Shown: piece after piece, positions 1-12,467 of the stretch
Layout of the letters: every line of letters starts with the position of its first letter
How positions within the stretch are numbered: the stretch's first letter is position 1
Source of the DNA: Thermothielavioides terrestris NRRL 8126
Taxonomy: Eukaryota > Ascomycota > Sordariomycetes > Sordariales > Chaetomiaceae
Length of the DNA stretch: 64,000 nucleotides
Reading direction: 5' to 3'
Assembly (NCBI RefSeq): GCF_000226115.1
Contig: NC_016458.1
Span: 6,110,001-6,174,000, forward strand
Notes under the pieces: model-generated
Seen by the model: only the letters and a program-made list of their open reading frames with translations
The model's database searches: none
Told to the model about the DNA's origin: nothing
Made by a program: the position numbers and the translations under genes

Positions 1-3000
1 TAGTTTACAAATTGAGCCTAAGTAGGATTAGAGCGATAATACTTTCCTTATTGCTACGCTTATACTAGTTACCGACCTAGCCGAACCGCCCGACCTAGCT
101 AACCTAGATAACCTAGCCAAAGAAGACTCGTCTACCGTTAGCTTACAACCTACTACTCCCGAGCTCCTAGAAGTGTATAAGGTCTACTAAGACCTCTTCT
201 CTACTACGGATCGACCTCCCCTACCTCGCTACACTATACTCGAATACTATATCGATCTCGAAGACGGTACAACTATACTATAGGGGCCAATCTACCCTCT
301 TAGTAAAAAGGAATTAGAAACTCTATATAAGTAGCTCGTAGAGGCTCTAGAGAAGTAGTAGATCCGACCTTCTACTAGTCCTATAGGCGCGTCTATTCTA
401 TTTATTCCAAAGAAGAGAGGCGAATTACGCCTTGTTATCGACTATTATACGCTTAATTATATTACCTATAAAAACTATACTCCTATTCCTCTAATTAGCG
501 AGATCCTCGATCATCTATCTTCTACGAAGATCTATACTAAGCTCGATTTAAAGGATATATACTATTGGATCTAGCTATATAAGGGCGACGAGTAGAAGAC
601 CGCCTTTCGTATATAATATAGCTACTTCGAGTTTATTATAATACCGATAGGCCTAGCTAATGTACCTACAACCTTCTAGACTTATATCAACTATACCCTC
701 TCTAGCCTTGTTAATATCATCTATATCGTATATTTAGATGATATACTAATCTTTAGTAACAACGAAGCTAAGTATAAGCGGTATATATACAAAGTTTTAG
801 AATAGTTATAAAAAGCCGACCTCTATATCAACCTCCCTAAGTACTAGTTCTATATATATAAAGTCGAATTCCTTAGGTTCATTGTCACCCTAGAGGGCAT
901 TAAGATAAAACTATTGTACATTGAAGCTATTATATAGTAGCCGCTACCTTATAGCGCTTACGATATCTAGGTATTCCTTAGGTTCACTAGCTTTTACTAT
1001 AGGTTTATCTACAACTACTCAAAGATCTACACCCCCTTAACTAACCTACTCTAAAGCAATTGCACCTTTGAGATAACCTAAGATATAATCAATACGTTCT
1101 ACGAGCTATAGCGTAGATTCTAGGAAGCGCCTATCCTACACTATTTCGACCCTAGCCTTCCAACCTACATAGAGATAGATACTTCGAAGTTCGCTATCAG
1201 TATAGTCCTCTCCCAACTATTCAAGGGCTAATAGTACCCTATTACGTTCTACTCTTATAAGCTTAACCCTAAGGAAATACGCTATAGCACTAGTAATAGG
1301 GAGCTACTTACACTCGTCGACGCCTTTTAGGCCTAGCGGTATTACCTCCTATACTCGTAGACCACCATCATCGCCTTTACTAACTACCTAAACCTCGAGT
1401 ATATAAAGACAAAGAAGCGGCCCTCTATATAGTAGCTATACTAGAGCAATAAGCTTATAGAATTTAACTTCGTTATTAAGTATCGCCCTAGCCTATAGAA
1501 CCCTACTAATAGACTTTCTTAAAGACTAGACCTAGCGGAAGGCCCTAGCAACGAGGGTACTAAGAACCTACTACTACAACTCCTAGAGGAGCGTATTACT
1601 ACGAGAAAGGACTATATACTAGGGTATCGCTCTATAGTTAAAGCTATTACTCTAGCTATATAGCTAAGACCTAGTATAGGCCTTAGAGAGTTGGAGGATA
1701 TATATAAGCTATATAAACAAGAGTTTAATGAGAGTATTACGCCTAATATACGCTTCGAGCAAGGCAATTAGAAGGTCCTATAGCGTATAAATAGTAGTAA
1801 GCGTCACCGTAAGCCTATAGCTAGGGACAAGGGAGAGGTAGCGGTATAGAGGCCCTACCTAGATAACGCTTTTCCACTAGTCAACTATAGTATAGACGAA
1901 AGTGCTACCTATAGCCTAGATAGACCTAGTAAACCGCCGCTAGAGTATAGCTCCCTAGAGGCCTAGGAAATATACGTAAGGGAATCTAGCTACCTAGGGC
2001 CTAGGCGACGACCCCCCTTAGACTAGACGGCCTACAGTAGTCTAGCTAGCGGCGTATATACGCCTAATCACTGCCTATACGTCGTTGCCGCTACTAAGAA
2101 GCTAGTAGAGGACAAAGGCTAGCCTTTTAAGCAGCAACTAATCTAGGTATAGGAAGTCGATCCCTAGGTGACTAAGGGCGCTTAGAAGACAGCTTATATA
2201 TATAGGCAATGGAAGCGTAGTAATAATAGTATCCTACGTTATAGCGGCCAGATCTATATGCCTATAGCTCTATAGTATACACTTTTAGCGTACTACTACA
2301 ATGCTACAATAGGTAGCTATAGCGGCATTAGAAAGACTTATAAGCGCCTAATACGCTACTACTACTAGCTAGATATATATAGGGAGATCGATCAATATAT
2401 AGTAGAATATATTATATACAGCTATACAAAAGCGAGAACCTACTACCCTTATAGCGAGCTTGTAGCGCTACTAGTTCCTAAACGCCTATAGTAGGATATC
2501 ACCGTCGATTTCGTCATTGGCCTACCCACCTCCATCGACCCTTATATATATAAGCCCTATAACGTTGTCCTCGTTATCGTCGATAAGTTTACTAAATATA
2601 CCCTCTATATTGCAATATATAAGTAGCTCTAGGCTAGCGCCTTTGCCTACCTCTTCTTTGATTACGTCTACCGACCCTTTAGCCTACCGTAGACCATTAT
2701 TTCCAACTATAGGAGCTTGTTTATAAACGGGTTTTAGCGTATACTCTACGACCTCTTAGATATTATATAAAAGCTAAGTACTATATACTATCCTTAGACT
2801 AATAGTTAGATAGAGAGGTAGAATTAGGTGTTAAAGCATTACCTATATACTTACTATATATAGGAGTAGTATAACTAGGTATAGAAGTTGGCTCTAGCTA
2901 AATACACTTATAATACCTTAGTGTATTTAGCTACGAAGGCAATCCCAGTATACCTCCTTTATAGCTACTACCTATATAATCCAATAGACCTGCTTATAAA

Positions 3001-3595
3001 TAGCTTAAGCAACGTTCCCACTATAGAGGAGCGTGCCTATAGGCTCGCCAAAGATCAGGAAAGAATCTACAAAGCCCTAGTACAAACCAACGAAGGTTAT
3101 ACAAAGTAGTACAACCGCAAACATATGCCTATAACCTTTAGAGTTGGCCAATAGGTTTAGGTCGATTTAAAGTACATTCGCCAACGACGCCTAAGTAGCA
3201 AACTCGTAGATAAGTATCTTAGGCCATTTAAAATCATTGCTAATATAGGCAATAAGAAGATAGTGTACCACTTAGATCTCCCGCCTACGTTCAAGTTCCA
3301 CCTAGTTTTCTCTATTGCGATACTCGAGCTATTCAACGGCAACCTATAGGAAGCGCTTATATACCGCGACCGTATATAGGTCGTTATATAGAAGTAGCAT
3401 TAGGAGGTCGAAGCCATTCTTAATCATATAGGGCCACCTCTCGATAGATATTTCTTTATTAAGTAGAAGAACTACCCGCTAGAAGAGAATACCTAGGAGC
3501 CGTATAGGTATATTAATAATAGGCCTTTACTATACGCTTACGAAGTATATATTTAAGATGAGCATAGGCGTAGGCGATAAGTAGCGGGAACGCAA
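1..3595 (+). pseudogene. RIP-destroyed Ty3/Gypsy chromovirus pol (RT, RNase H, integrase, chromodomain)
   Basis: Reading through RIP-made TAG/TAA stops gives a co-linear Gypsy pol that starts before the window. The reverse transcriptase runs from about 230 to 900: a [12 protein letters not shown] block near 435, a [12 protein letters not shown] block near 545 and the catalytic YLDDIL near 730-750. RNase H follows (about 1170-1420: LEIDTSKFAI, SNRELLTLVDAF). The integrase spans about 2300-3100 (DITVDFVIGLP near 2500, DYVYRPF near 2660). A chromodomain-like end lies near 3400-3560 (EVEAILNHIGP..., then KNYPLEENT), which places it among the chromoviruses. There is no intact frame longer than about 70 codons. 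The 5' LTR, gag and protease lie outside the window. Confidence 0.85.
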
Positions 3596-3615
3596 TAAGG
3601 GCGCTAAGCGGCGCT

Positions 3616-3660
3616 TCAATTAAGGGAAAAAGAAAAGAAAAGGAAAAAAGAAAAAACAAT
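3616..3660 (+). other. Purine tract after Gypsy pol, candidate polypurine tract before a 3' LTR
   Basis: A run of G/A bases (about 3621-3655) follows the chromodomain end directly and is followed by TGTAAG at 3660. Position and composition suit a plus-strand priming tract next to an LTR beginning TG. The 5' LTR is outside the window, so the LTR cannot be confirmed by comparison. Confidence 0.35.
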
Positions 3661-3699
3661 GTAAGAACTACCTACCTACCTAATAGCTATCCCCTATAT

Positions 3700-5560
3700 C
3701 GCCAAGTCCTTCTCTAAGCCCTAGATCGACTCCGTTACGAACTTGTCTACCTATATATTATTAGCGTCCTCTTTACTACCCCCCTCCCCCTCCTTACCCT
3801 CCTTTAACGATAGACCCTAGCTCTTTACTACTACTAAAATTTTATTCTTTAATTGTTAGCTATATATACACTTTGTAGATATAACGAACTTATAGATTTA
3901 CTACTACCCCCTCTATATGCTTCTACTACTCTTCTAGCTTGGCTAGCCTCTCTACTACCTTCTCTAGCGTAGTACTAGGAGGAGAGGGAGGAGGTAGAAG
4001 CAGTATAAGTACACCAACGAAGTGTTAGAGACGCCTCTTCAGTATGCTCTCCGCCTTCCGTACCTCCCTCTACTACTCTAAGAAGTTCTCGAAGTAAGTG
4101 GTAGGGGCGACTAGGGCACCGCTAATAGCCTTGTAGGCCACTATAAACGTGTCGACGACGCCCTAGACAAGTGTAGCTAGCTAGAATGTACTTAATATAT
4201 ACACTGTATATATAGGGGAGATACTTAAAACTTACCTTTTCGTCGGTAGTAGGGTGGTCCCTCTTATCGAGGGCTTCGATAAAGCTATAAACTATAGCGA
4301 AGGCAGTAGGATAAATCTTTATTTTTTTAAAGGAATTAGCAACGGCGTAACGTATATACAACGAAAATGTAGGTTTCAGCTTTAAGGCGCTAAGGTCAAC
4401 GCCTTTAAAGGAGGAGGGCAACTTATAGCTAAGTAAGTATAGTTATTCTATATATACTTAACGTAGTATAAACTAGAACCTATAAATATATTAGATACAA
4501 CGGATATATAATCTATATATAGATATATACTAGCTTAATAGTGGTAGACAAGGGCGCTACTACTATCGAAAAACTTAGCTATACAATAGCGGTAGCTATC
4601 ATTATTAATATATATATAGTCTACGCCTCTAATACGCTTCGATTATACTCTCTACACTTACAGAATGATATAGGCAACGCCTATAGGAATCCTCTTTTTA
4701 AACATTAAGTCAAGGTCGCTAGACTACTATATTATTAGCGATTGTATTGCTCCCTATCTACGCCCTCTCTATATACCGCTCTTCTTTTATAGCTAAAGCC
4801 GCCTTTATATAGAATCGGGGGCTCCAACTCTATCTCTTCGTCCTTGTCCTCCTCCTTCTTCTCCTCCTTCTCGTCGTCGCTAGTAGGCGTAGCCGCTACG
4901 CTAGATATATACTCTATAGGAGCCATGGGCGTATCGTCGGTGGACGACTCCGCCTTGCTAGAAGGATACTCTTTAGACGTTATATTGATAGGCTAGAAGC
5001 CTAGGCTTGAGAACAACTTTGATATAATTGCTTCTACCTAGCATATTAGCAACGTCTACCCTACGTTATCTATCGATATCTTAGTGTTGAAGGTCATTTA
5101 CAAGGCGTAGCTAGAAATAAATGAGTTATTTAAATCTGCTACATTGTTAGTATACTATTATATTCTTTCTACTAACTATATAGCGAGTTCGCTAGCTATA
5201 TAGCCCTTATACACTAGAATCGCTAGAGCTATCCTATTGATCGAGAGCTATTCTACTAATCGACCGAACTATTGTAGAGCGACCTACTAAGGAGAGGCGA
5301 GGGCAGGAGCGCTAAAAAAATGAATTATCTATAGAGCGAAGAAGTTAGCTATATATACACGATTAGAGGGAGCGTTAGAAGGAAGTAGAGGGTATATATA
5401 CGATCGTAATCGTAGGCTAGTATCGTATTGTCGTTGTGGTAGGCTAGGCACTTAGGTGGGCTAGGCATTTACGAAGATAGCGCGAAGGAAGAAAGGAGGA
5501 AAGGAAGGCTAGGAGCTATAAGCCTAGAAGATATACTCGGTAAGGTGGTCCAAGCTTAGA
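3700..5560 (-). pseudogene. RIP-degraded minus-strand coding remnant, unrecognised
   Basis: Several minus-strand segments still read as protein although RIP has added stops. One carries an acidic tract (SDDEKEEKKEEDKDEE, 4735-4926). Another (4122-4421) contains LDKRDHPTTDEK followed by a GTAAGT donor at about 4230. A third (about 4000-4170) reads GVVDTFIVAYKAISGAL. The apparent donor suggests a spliced gene. It lies antisense and immediately 3' of the Gypsy pol, but whether it belongs to that element is unclear. I do not recognise the family. Confidence 0.4.
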
Positions 5561-5569
5561 AGGCTTAAA

Positions 5570-6719
5570 ATTCTATATTTCTTATATTACGATGTTCTAG
5601 TAAAAGTTTCAATTCCCCTTTCCTATATATATAGCGAAGGCGCTTAGGACGTATATAGTATATACTCCTTACCCCTTTTTCTTTTCTACTATCACCCTAA
5701 ACATATATACTTTCTATTTAGTTCTATTCAGCTCTATTGTTACCTTCCTATTTCAGGCCTAAATAGGCCCTAAATAGGCGGCCTTAGATCTAAACAAGCC
5801 ACTTCCATCTAGGCCGCCCTAGATTACATATATAGAAGAGCAGTTAGATCAATAGAGGCTACGTATATAAGAAGATTGTAAGCTATATATACACTACCTA
5901 AACTACTACTATATAATTTACCGTCGGTAGGCCAGGCTATAGGCCGAAGCGCGATCGATAGGAACCACGTATATAGCAAGATCGTAAGCTACATATACGC
6001 TACCCGAACTACCGTTATACAGTCTACCACTAGGTATATAAGGCTACGACCCGAAGCGCAATCGCTATGCCCCTCAAGCTATAGTATAGCAGTCCCTAGG
6101 GTCAGGGACCTTGAAGGAGGAGGGCCCTATTATACCCTGGAACTACCCTAACCTATAGGACCCGCCTTAGCACCTGGTATAGCCCTTGGAACACGCCTCG
6201 GCACCTAGTGCAACCCTTGGCCCGATCACCTCGCCCTATATCCGGTACCTAGTATAGCCTAGCCAACTATAGGGCACTACGTAGGTCATCTATATACGCC
6301 ACTAGGGCGTATGTCAGTAGCCTTGATTACGTAAGCCACCTAGAGGAGCGATCGGAGGGGTATAGAGCTAAGCGAAGTGCAGGGCATCAGGCTAAGCAAG
6401 TACAGGGAACTGAGACATTGGGTCGGCAATAGAGCGGATTAGGCGTACTTAAGGAGCTATATAGGCACTATAGGATAGCCTAGGAAAGGATCTGCGAGCC
6501 TAGGAATAGAGGCTGGCCGATACGGAGGAAGATCGAGGGCCAGGATAGGAGAGATAAGGGGGATGGAACCTATAGGCAGTGAGAGAGGCCAGCGTTCAAT
6601 GCAACTACCTATACCCCCCCCTACCTCGTAGCTACCTTGTAGCGCGTGCTCTGCGTATACCTTGCTCGTACTCCGTCACTTCAACGTATACCCCCTTCCT
6701 TCTAGGAGCCCCCGCTCCT
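5570..6719. other. RIP-altered non-coding stretch
   Basis: No coding remnant is visible on either strand. It holds a C/G-richer island at about 6090-6330 and the imperfect duplication described separately (5855-6064). Confidence 0.4.
5855..6064 (+). repeat. Imperfect direct tandem duplication, about 106-bp unit
   Basis: A segment starting near 5855 (...acgtatata.gaagattgtaagct...) recurs from 5961 (...acgtatatagcaagatcgtaagct...), with the same downstream order, ending in gaccgaagcgc-like motifs near 5950 and 6055. Most differences are C/T or G/A, so the duplication predates or accompanied RIP. Confidence 0.6.
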
Positions 6720-8140
6720 AACAATAGCTCTCCTTCTCGATAGCGGCTATACTTTTTATAGCCATTTTAAGATTCTAATCGATATTATAGACGCTAGCAC
6801 TTATATAGTCTAGAAGAATACTTAGTTTATAGCTCTTTTACAATGTACTAAGCTTATTATCTAGGACAAAGTTCTAATATAATATCGCTACTACTTTGAG
6901 GCTATCGACTATATATTATAAGACATTTACAACTATAATAGCCTATTTAGAGGGGTTCTAGTTGTATTAGGAAGGGACTTTATATAAATCCTACCTATTA
7001 TCTACAATAGTAATAGGTATTATATTATTTAAGCCTATTTATAGAACTCGCCAATCTAGCCTTAGCTATAGGTCTAGAAACTAACTAAGAATATACGAGT
7101 ATAAGGAGCTAATACTAACAACTATACTTTTATAAGTTAGTTGTAGGATCTAAGTTATAATCTTTACTTCTATAGTTCTATTAATCCCCTCCCCCCTTTA
7201 TACTCTATTCTATATAGAAGTAGTTAGTTAATTAGGTCTATCCTATATACCTACTTAAATATACTATAATAGACTTGATAGTATTTATAAACTAAGCGAT
7301 TCTTTGCCTTTACAATGCTACTATAAGCTCTATTAATATAGCTATTATTTCTTTAGTTCTAGGTTAGGAATTTCGATATCTCTCTATTAACGAGGTAGAA
7401 AACCCTCTTAACGCTAAGGATTTTAACGCTTCTATATTATCTCCTAATTTTTTATTTTCTTTAGACTTCGCTTCTATTCTATCTACTATCCTAACCTTAA
7501 AGGTTAAAGCCCCTATTCTTTTACTTCGAAACCTTGACCCTAGCAGTAGGCTCTATAATAGGACTTAGCTAGTTGTAACTTAGCTTACTTTGTCTATTAT
7601 TAAAGGGCGAATCTTAATAAGTAACTTTGCTAGGTAGTTGTAGATAATTCTAAAGATTAAGTTAAGTTCTATAGAGAAGGACTTTCCTTATATTATTGTT
7701 TATAGGCAGTTTCTAATTCGCCTCTGCTTTGCAATAACTATTAATAAGTCTTAGAGGCAGTCTTTTTCTTATATTAGTATCGATTCTCAAGAGCCTATAT
7801 TTTCTTATAGCTAGTTTTATATAGCTATATCTCAGGTTATAGATATTTATAATATTTATATATACTTATTAGATTTAGAGAAGCAAAGTAAGAAGTTTAT
7901 AAACATTATATACCTAGAGGTACTAATATTATAATACAGTTGTCAAACGCTATTACAAATTCTTATAGTCAAGGTGTACTATATACTAACTAATGCTTTA
8001 TACCTATATTAAATGCTATTATATACTCCTATAGTCTAGGTATATAACGCTATTCTAAATTCGATTCCTATATTCTAGGTATACAACGCTATTTTAGAAT
8101 CTTACGCTCTAGGTATATAATGCTTTATACCTATAGCTAG
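6720..8140 (+). mobile_element. RIP-destroyed Helitron: PIF1-like helicase end and 3' terminus
   Basis: Reading through stops at 6725-7060 gives the middle of a Helitron-type PIF1 helicase: TKLII.DKVLI (Walker B region), a YRYYFEAIDYIL block, and GVLVVLGRDFI.ILPII (GGDFxQxLPV motif). From about 7440 to 7930 the C-terminal helicase part follows, with a LRNLDP-like block and a TINKS.RQSFSY block (from TINKSQGQS). Repeats and a hairpin with CTAG follow. The Rep and N-terminal parts are not seen. RIP leaves no usable frame. Confidence 0.7.
8111..8140 (+). other. Candidate Helitron 3' terminus: hairpin then CTAG
   Basis: AGGTATA (8111-8117) pairs with TATACCT (8126-8132) around an 8-base loop, and four bases later comes CTAG (8137-8140) followed by T. 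A short hairpin before a CTRR end, inserted before T, is the hallmark of Helitron 3' ends. Similar ctaggtata/acgct motifs repeat upstream from about 7970. RIP may have altered bases, so the exact end is tentative. Confidence 0.45.
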
Positions 8141-8169
8141 TAAACACGTTTCTCTCCTCTATAATATAT

Positions 8170-9510
8170 CCTTCGTAGACCTATCAAGTAGGTTCGTTAT
8201 AACTTACATTCCCTAATTATATCTCCTTCCTCTATAGTTTGTCTACTACAGATATATTAAGTAGGTTAGCTATATCTCTAAGAGCCTCTATAAAGGTCTA
8301 CTCTTCTTTTATAGATAGGTATAGAAAGAGCTTGCAAATAAGCTTAACGTAGCAATTAATACGTTTAATAAAGCTTGTAAGTTCGCTATATATAGTATAG
8401 CGTCTATCCTCTCTTAGATAACGTAAGCTATAATAGGTAGGTATAGCAAGGTCGTTATTCAATAGGTGTATAGCCTTCTCTCTAGCCTTATAACAACCAT
8501 TATAGACAGGGGGCGTAAACTTATCTCTTAGAACAAGGTATATAGCAAAAGCTACTATTGTACAAAGAGTAGACTACGAAAGTATATATAGGTCGTTGAA
8601 CTGCTAGGAGCTAACGGAAGATAATACGTCTATTGTAGAGTATAAACGTTTAGAGGAGATAACTACTTCGAGCTCTAACTTACACTTTGTAGGCGTAGTA
8701 TAATATTTACATAGCTTAGATATTGGCTAAGGGGGGGGTAAAGGGGGAGGGGGAGGGGTCGGATCCTTTGTAATATAGCGTTTACAAAGTGTCTCTAACT
8801 CTATTATATATATATTAGCTACAAAGTATATTACAAATATATTAGGAGGACTATATTTACTACTTCCTTTAAAATAGCTATACCTAGTGCTACCTAAGTT
8901 GTAGTAGTAGCTAGCGTAGTAGCTATTACCTATATTGTTCTACGATATAACGTAGTTTATATATAGGCTTAGACCTTTATTATAATACTTATATTCGTTG
9001 TTATTAGGATCGTTGCCTATAATTTATATTAGTAGAGATTTAAGGTTAGTTGTATAGTCGAAGTTAATGTTATAGTACTTATCTAGATTATAAAGATCTA
9101 TCTACAAATAGATATTGTAGACTATCTACAAATATATCAATGTTAGTATCCTATTATTATTATAGATCGCTATATATCTTAAACTTTAGTAGGTCCTATA
9201 TATACTTTGTAGGCTTAGGAAAGTTTTATATAGCCTTGAGGATAACGTCCTTTATAAAGATGCCTACTAAGACCTTTATTTTACCGCCTTTATTCCCCTC
9301 TCTTTACACTTCTATAGCTATATCTTTAGCTTCGTTATCTTCCCTTTATACGTCTGTCATTGTAGTAGTCGATATAGATATAAGCGGCTTATAAGGGGTA
9401 TCGCTATATTAGATATCTTCGTCTACTTTGATAGATAGTAAAGGCGAGTCTACTTCGTTGTTTAAAAGTATAGGAGGCATCTAATAGTCGTTAAAAATCG
9501 CTACTTATAT
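8170..9510 (-). pseudogene. RIP-degraded minus-strand coding remnant, unrecognised
   Basis: On the minus strand a broadly continuous protein-like reading runs from about 9500 down to 8170, broken by RIP-type stops. Recognisable pieces are an N-terminal DEVDSPLLSIK segment (about 9445), an NFPKPTKY segment (about 9215), a proline run (about 8745) and a REKAIHLLNNDLAIP segment (about 8460). The family is not recognised; a gene carried by or inserted next to a transposon is possible. Confidence 0.3.
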
Positions 9511-9825
9511 ATAGCAATTAAGCTAATATATATATAATTATATTCAATGGCTAGTTAGTCGATAGCAACGTAGTTATTAATTAGTTCGTTGTAAAGGATC
9601 TAGGTTTTTAGTTTCTAGGTATAGCGATTCTACTTCTATACGTAAGCGGCTTCTATATACGCGTTAGACTCGCTCCAATCGCCTAGGAAAAGCCTAGGAA
9701 AAGCCTAGAAAAGAGGTAACAGATCAGTAAATGCTTATAAATGCGCCACCAAGCCGAGCCGCAACGGATATACGCGGTTCTGTAGGATAAATATTGTATA
9801 CGCTAGAAAAGGTGGGTACGTAGGT

Positions 9826-9863
9826 GTGGAAAAAGTGGGTGGTTGTGGAAAAAGTGGGTAGTT
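9826..9863 (+). repeat. Two tandem copies of a 19-bp repeat
   Basis: gtggaaaaagtgggtggtt is followed directly by gtggaaaaagtgggtagtt, with one difference. It sits at the edge of the AT-rich block. No function is apparent. Confidence 0.7.
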
Positions 9864-10952
9864 GTGGCACTGCCAAGAAAAAGGATTGAAATGGCTGCGC
9901 GCAGCCCGCGAAGCGGGCTGCCAACCCCTAGTTGACTATGCTACGCCCCAGTAGTGTAGTGTACACTAAGTGGTGAAGTGAAGCTATATACTGTTTAAGC
10001 GAGGCTGATGCCATGCGCGCAATGTCATAGAGCACCGCGTTGGCCAGGAAAAGGAGGGGCTCGACCTGGCCACCATTTGTCGATCGAGCGCCTCAGCCAC
10101 AACGCTAGAAACACCATGTCGTCAACACCACCTTCGACAGCACCCACCACGCTGTATTCTCGAGATATGTCAAGCGGCCGGTGATGATTCCACATATGCC
10201 GCAAGCCGTCAACGAAGTCAGGACCCAAATACCACCATTCTGCATCGTTATAGGATCAACACTGTGAGGAGACAAAGCCAAACAGGGGGAAGCTGTTGTC
10301 GTTTGCAAGCACCAGGTTAAAGTGGGTCCAGAAAGTCTGCAACACACCCCCATTTTCCATAGGTTTGTCGCAGAATTCAAAAACAGATTCTACAATAGTA
10401 GCTCACACAACGCTTGCGCGCAGTATAGAGGGATCTAACTACATACCTATATTCGATGCTGTAGAATTCGAATCTAGTGTTAGATTGATAGCGCGTAATA
10501 CGCATTGAGATATTGATAGATAAAATAATACAATAATATACGCTATAAACCCCTGCATTTTGTATAATTGAAGCGAAGCTTCAACGACGAGCCTTTCGCT
10601 AGGTATACTACTATATACACAGTGGAAGCGAGATGGAGGCTTTGCTTCATTTACTAAGCTTTCTCCTTCAGAGTTTTCATTGTAGCGATTAGATGCTACA
10701 GCTTCGACCCACCTACTAGCGCCAAGCCTTACCATATTAGGACCAAGCTTTCCTTTTTTCGGCTATGTCTAGCACAGTGTCAAACCTATAGCTATATAGA
10801 GGGGGTAGTATCTGCCTTCTAAAGTTGTTGACGGCTTTTTGTATAAATTGGAACATCAATTCTGCCTTGACTTCTCTTGAAGATGTAGTGTGGTAGGTAT
10901 TGTCGAGGGTAGCGATAACATCATAGTGTTTGTGGCGTTGTGGCTGAGCTCC

Positions 10953-11047
10953 GCAAGCTAGTTCAACCACTGTAAGCCAGTTCGACCCCCGCAAGCAAGT
11001 TCAACCACCGCAAGCCAGTTCGACCACCGTAAGCCGGCTCGACCACC
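10953..11047 (+). repeat. Minisatellite, five 19-bp units
   Basis: Five head-to-tail units fit the pattern g(c/t)aagc(c/t/a)(a/g)g(t/c)tc(a/g)acc(a/c)c(c/t), at 10953, 10972, 10991, 11010 and 11029. It abuts the telomere-like stretch on its right. Confidence 0.9.
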
Positions 11048-11212
<165 letters not shown>

Positions 11213-11812
11213 ACGGTCGTCAGCTACAGTAGGCTGCGGGTGGCGATCGCATCGGCCTCGGCCCTATCAAGCTTCGCTTCATAACTTACTGGGGCGTAGC
11301 ACAGTCAAGGGTCTTGTATACTTGTAACTTTACACTTATCAATATCTCAACGCGCATTGCGCGCCATCAATCTAACACTAGATTCGAATTCTACGGCATC
11401 GAATATGTGTAGTTAGATCCCTCGACACTGCGCGCAAGCTTTGTGTGGGCTACTGTTGTGGAATCTGTGTTTGGCTCTTCGAAAAAAAAAAAAAGAAAAA
11501 GAAAAGAAAAGAAAGAAAGAAAGCGTTGTTTAACTTGGCGCTTGCAAAACCCACTTTAACCTGGTGCTTGCAAACGACAATGGCCACGCAACTCCGCCCC
11601 CAAGACATGGGAAGCCGTCGCCAAGAGACGGCACAGCCGTGGCATCCAATCGCTGCAAAGATAATTCTGTAGGAAAAGGCCCAGTACCTGATATCCTTCC
11701 TCGCTTCCTCTGTGTTCACAGCACATATTCGAAAGGCTCGAAAGGCTCGACGAAAGGCTCGAAAGCACCGTCTGACAAATCTTCAGCTTACACAACAATC
11801 AACGTTAGCTAG

Positions 11813-12103
11813 CCGCGAATCGCGAGGTCCGGAGAAACTTGGGTCCGCTTACAAAACCCTCCATCTGTCTTGTTTCCTGCCTTTTCCGCATCAGACCCCG
11901 GATTTTGGATGCTCCAGTATGTCCAGGTACACTAGTGTAACTCTGCAGATACACTCATGATGAACCAACAGTAGGATCACCATCCCTGAAGCAGGTGATG
12001 CATCTAGGCAGATTAGACCCACCCAGGCAATCCTCGACTCAGCAGAGCCAGCTCCGTCGTAACACCTATAATCCGCGGACGAGTGGGCAAAGCGAGGAGT
12101 TGG
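11813..12103. other. Non-coding stretch before the RIP-killed Copia element
   Basis: Composition is moderate and weakly RIP-affected. I see no gene, RNA or repeat in it. Confidence 0.4.
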
Positions 12104-12108
12104 TGTTC

Positions 12109-12290
12109 TGTCGCGTGCTGGTGTACACGTGACTCTACTTGCTAGGCTCCCTACGCTTAGGGGGTATATGTCAGCTCTGCCTATACATGTATATAGACCT
12201 CGGTGCTCCTCCCACCCTATATGAGAGGAGCACCTCCCTCAATATATATGTCTCTGTATCCTATATAGCCCTACTTCGCTACTCTCCTCA
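12109..12290 (+). repeat. 5' LTR of RIP-killed Copia
   Basis: 182 bp, starting TG and ending CA, aligned without gaps to the intact element's LTR. Most differences are RIP-type transitions. It is followed by gttataagcc, the RIP-altered form of the primer-binding site gttatgagcc. Confidence 0.92.
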
Positions 12291-12467
12291 GTTATAAGCC
12301 TAGTTCGTATACAATACTTATAATAGCGGTATAGCCTAGTTAAGGCTATCCTTCTTCTTTTCTTTAATAACCACTTTAAGTCTTCTCGATCGTCAACAAC
12401 TCTTATAAGTTTATATTACCCCTATCGTTTAGTCTAAACAACGTAGTACTTCTTAGTTTACTTTAAG

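Larger units (their letters stand above)
1..9720. repeat. AT-rich RIP-mutated transposon block
   Basis: Almost the whole stretch is TA-rich, with CA and TG dinucleotides largely replaced by TA and stops in every long frame. This is what RIP leaves in duplicated DNA of filamentous ascomycetes. Within it I recognise a Gypsy pol, a Helitron helicase end and two minus-strand coding remnants. The composition relaxes from about 9.7 kb. Confidence 0.9.

Noticed and set aside
9140..9394. 84-codon plus-strand frame in the RIP block
   Set aside because: Chance opening in AT-rich sequence; the minus strand reads better as a degraded gene.
10953..11047. CRISPR-like array
   Set aside because: Units are contiguous without spacers; a minisatellite, in a eukaryotic genome.
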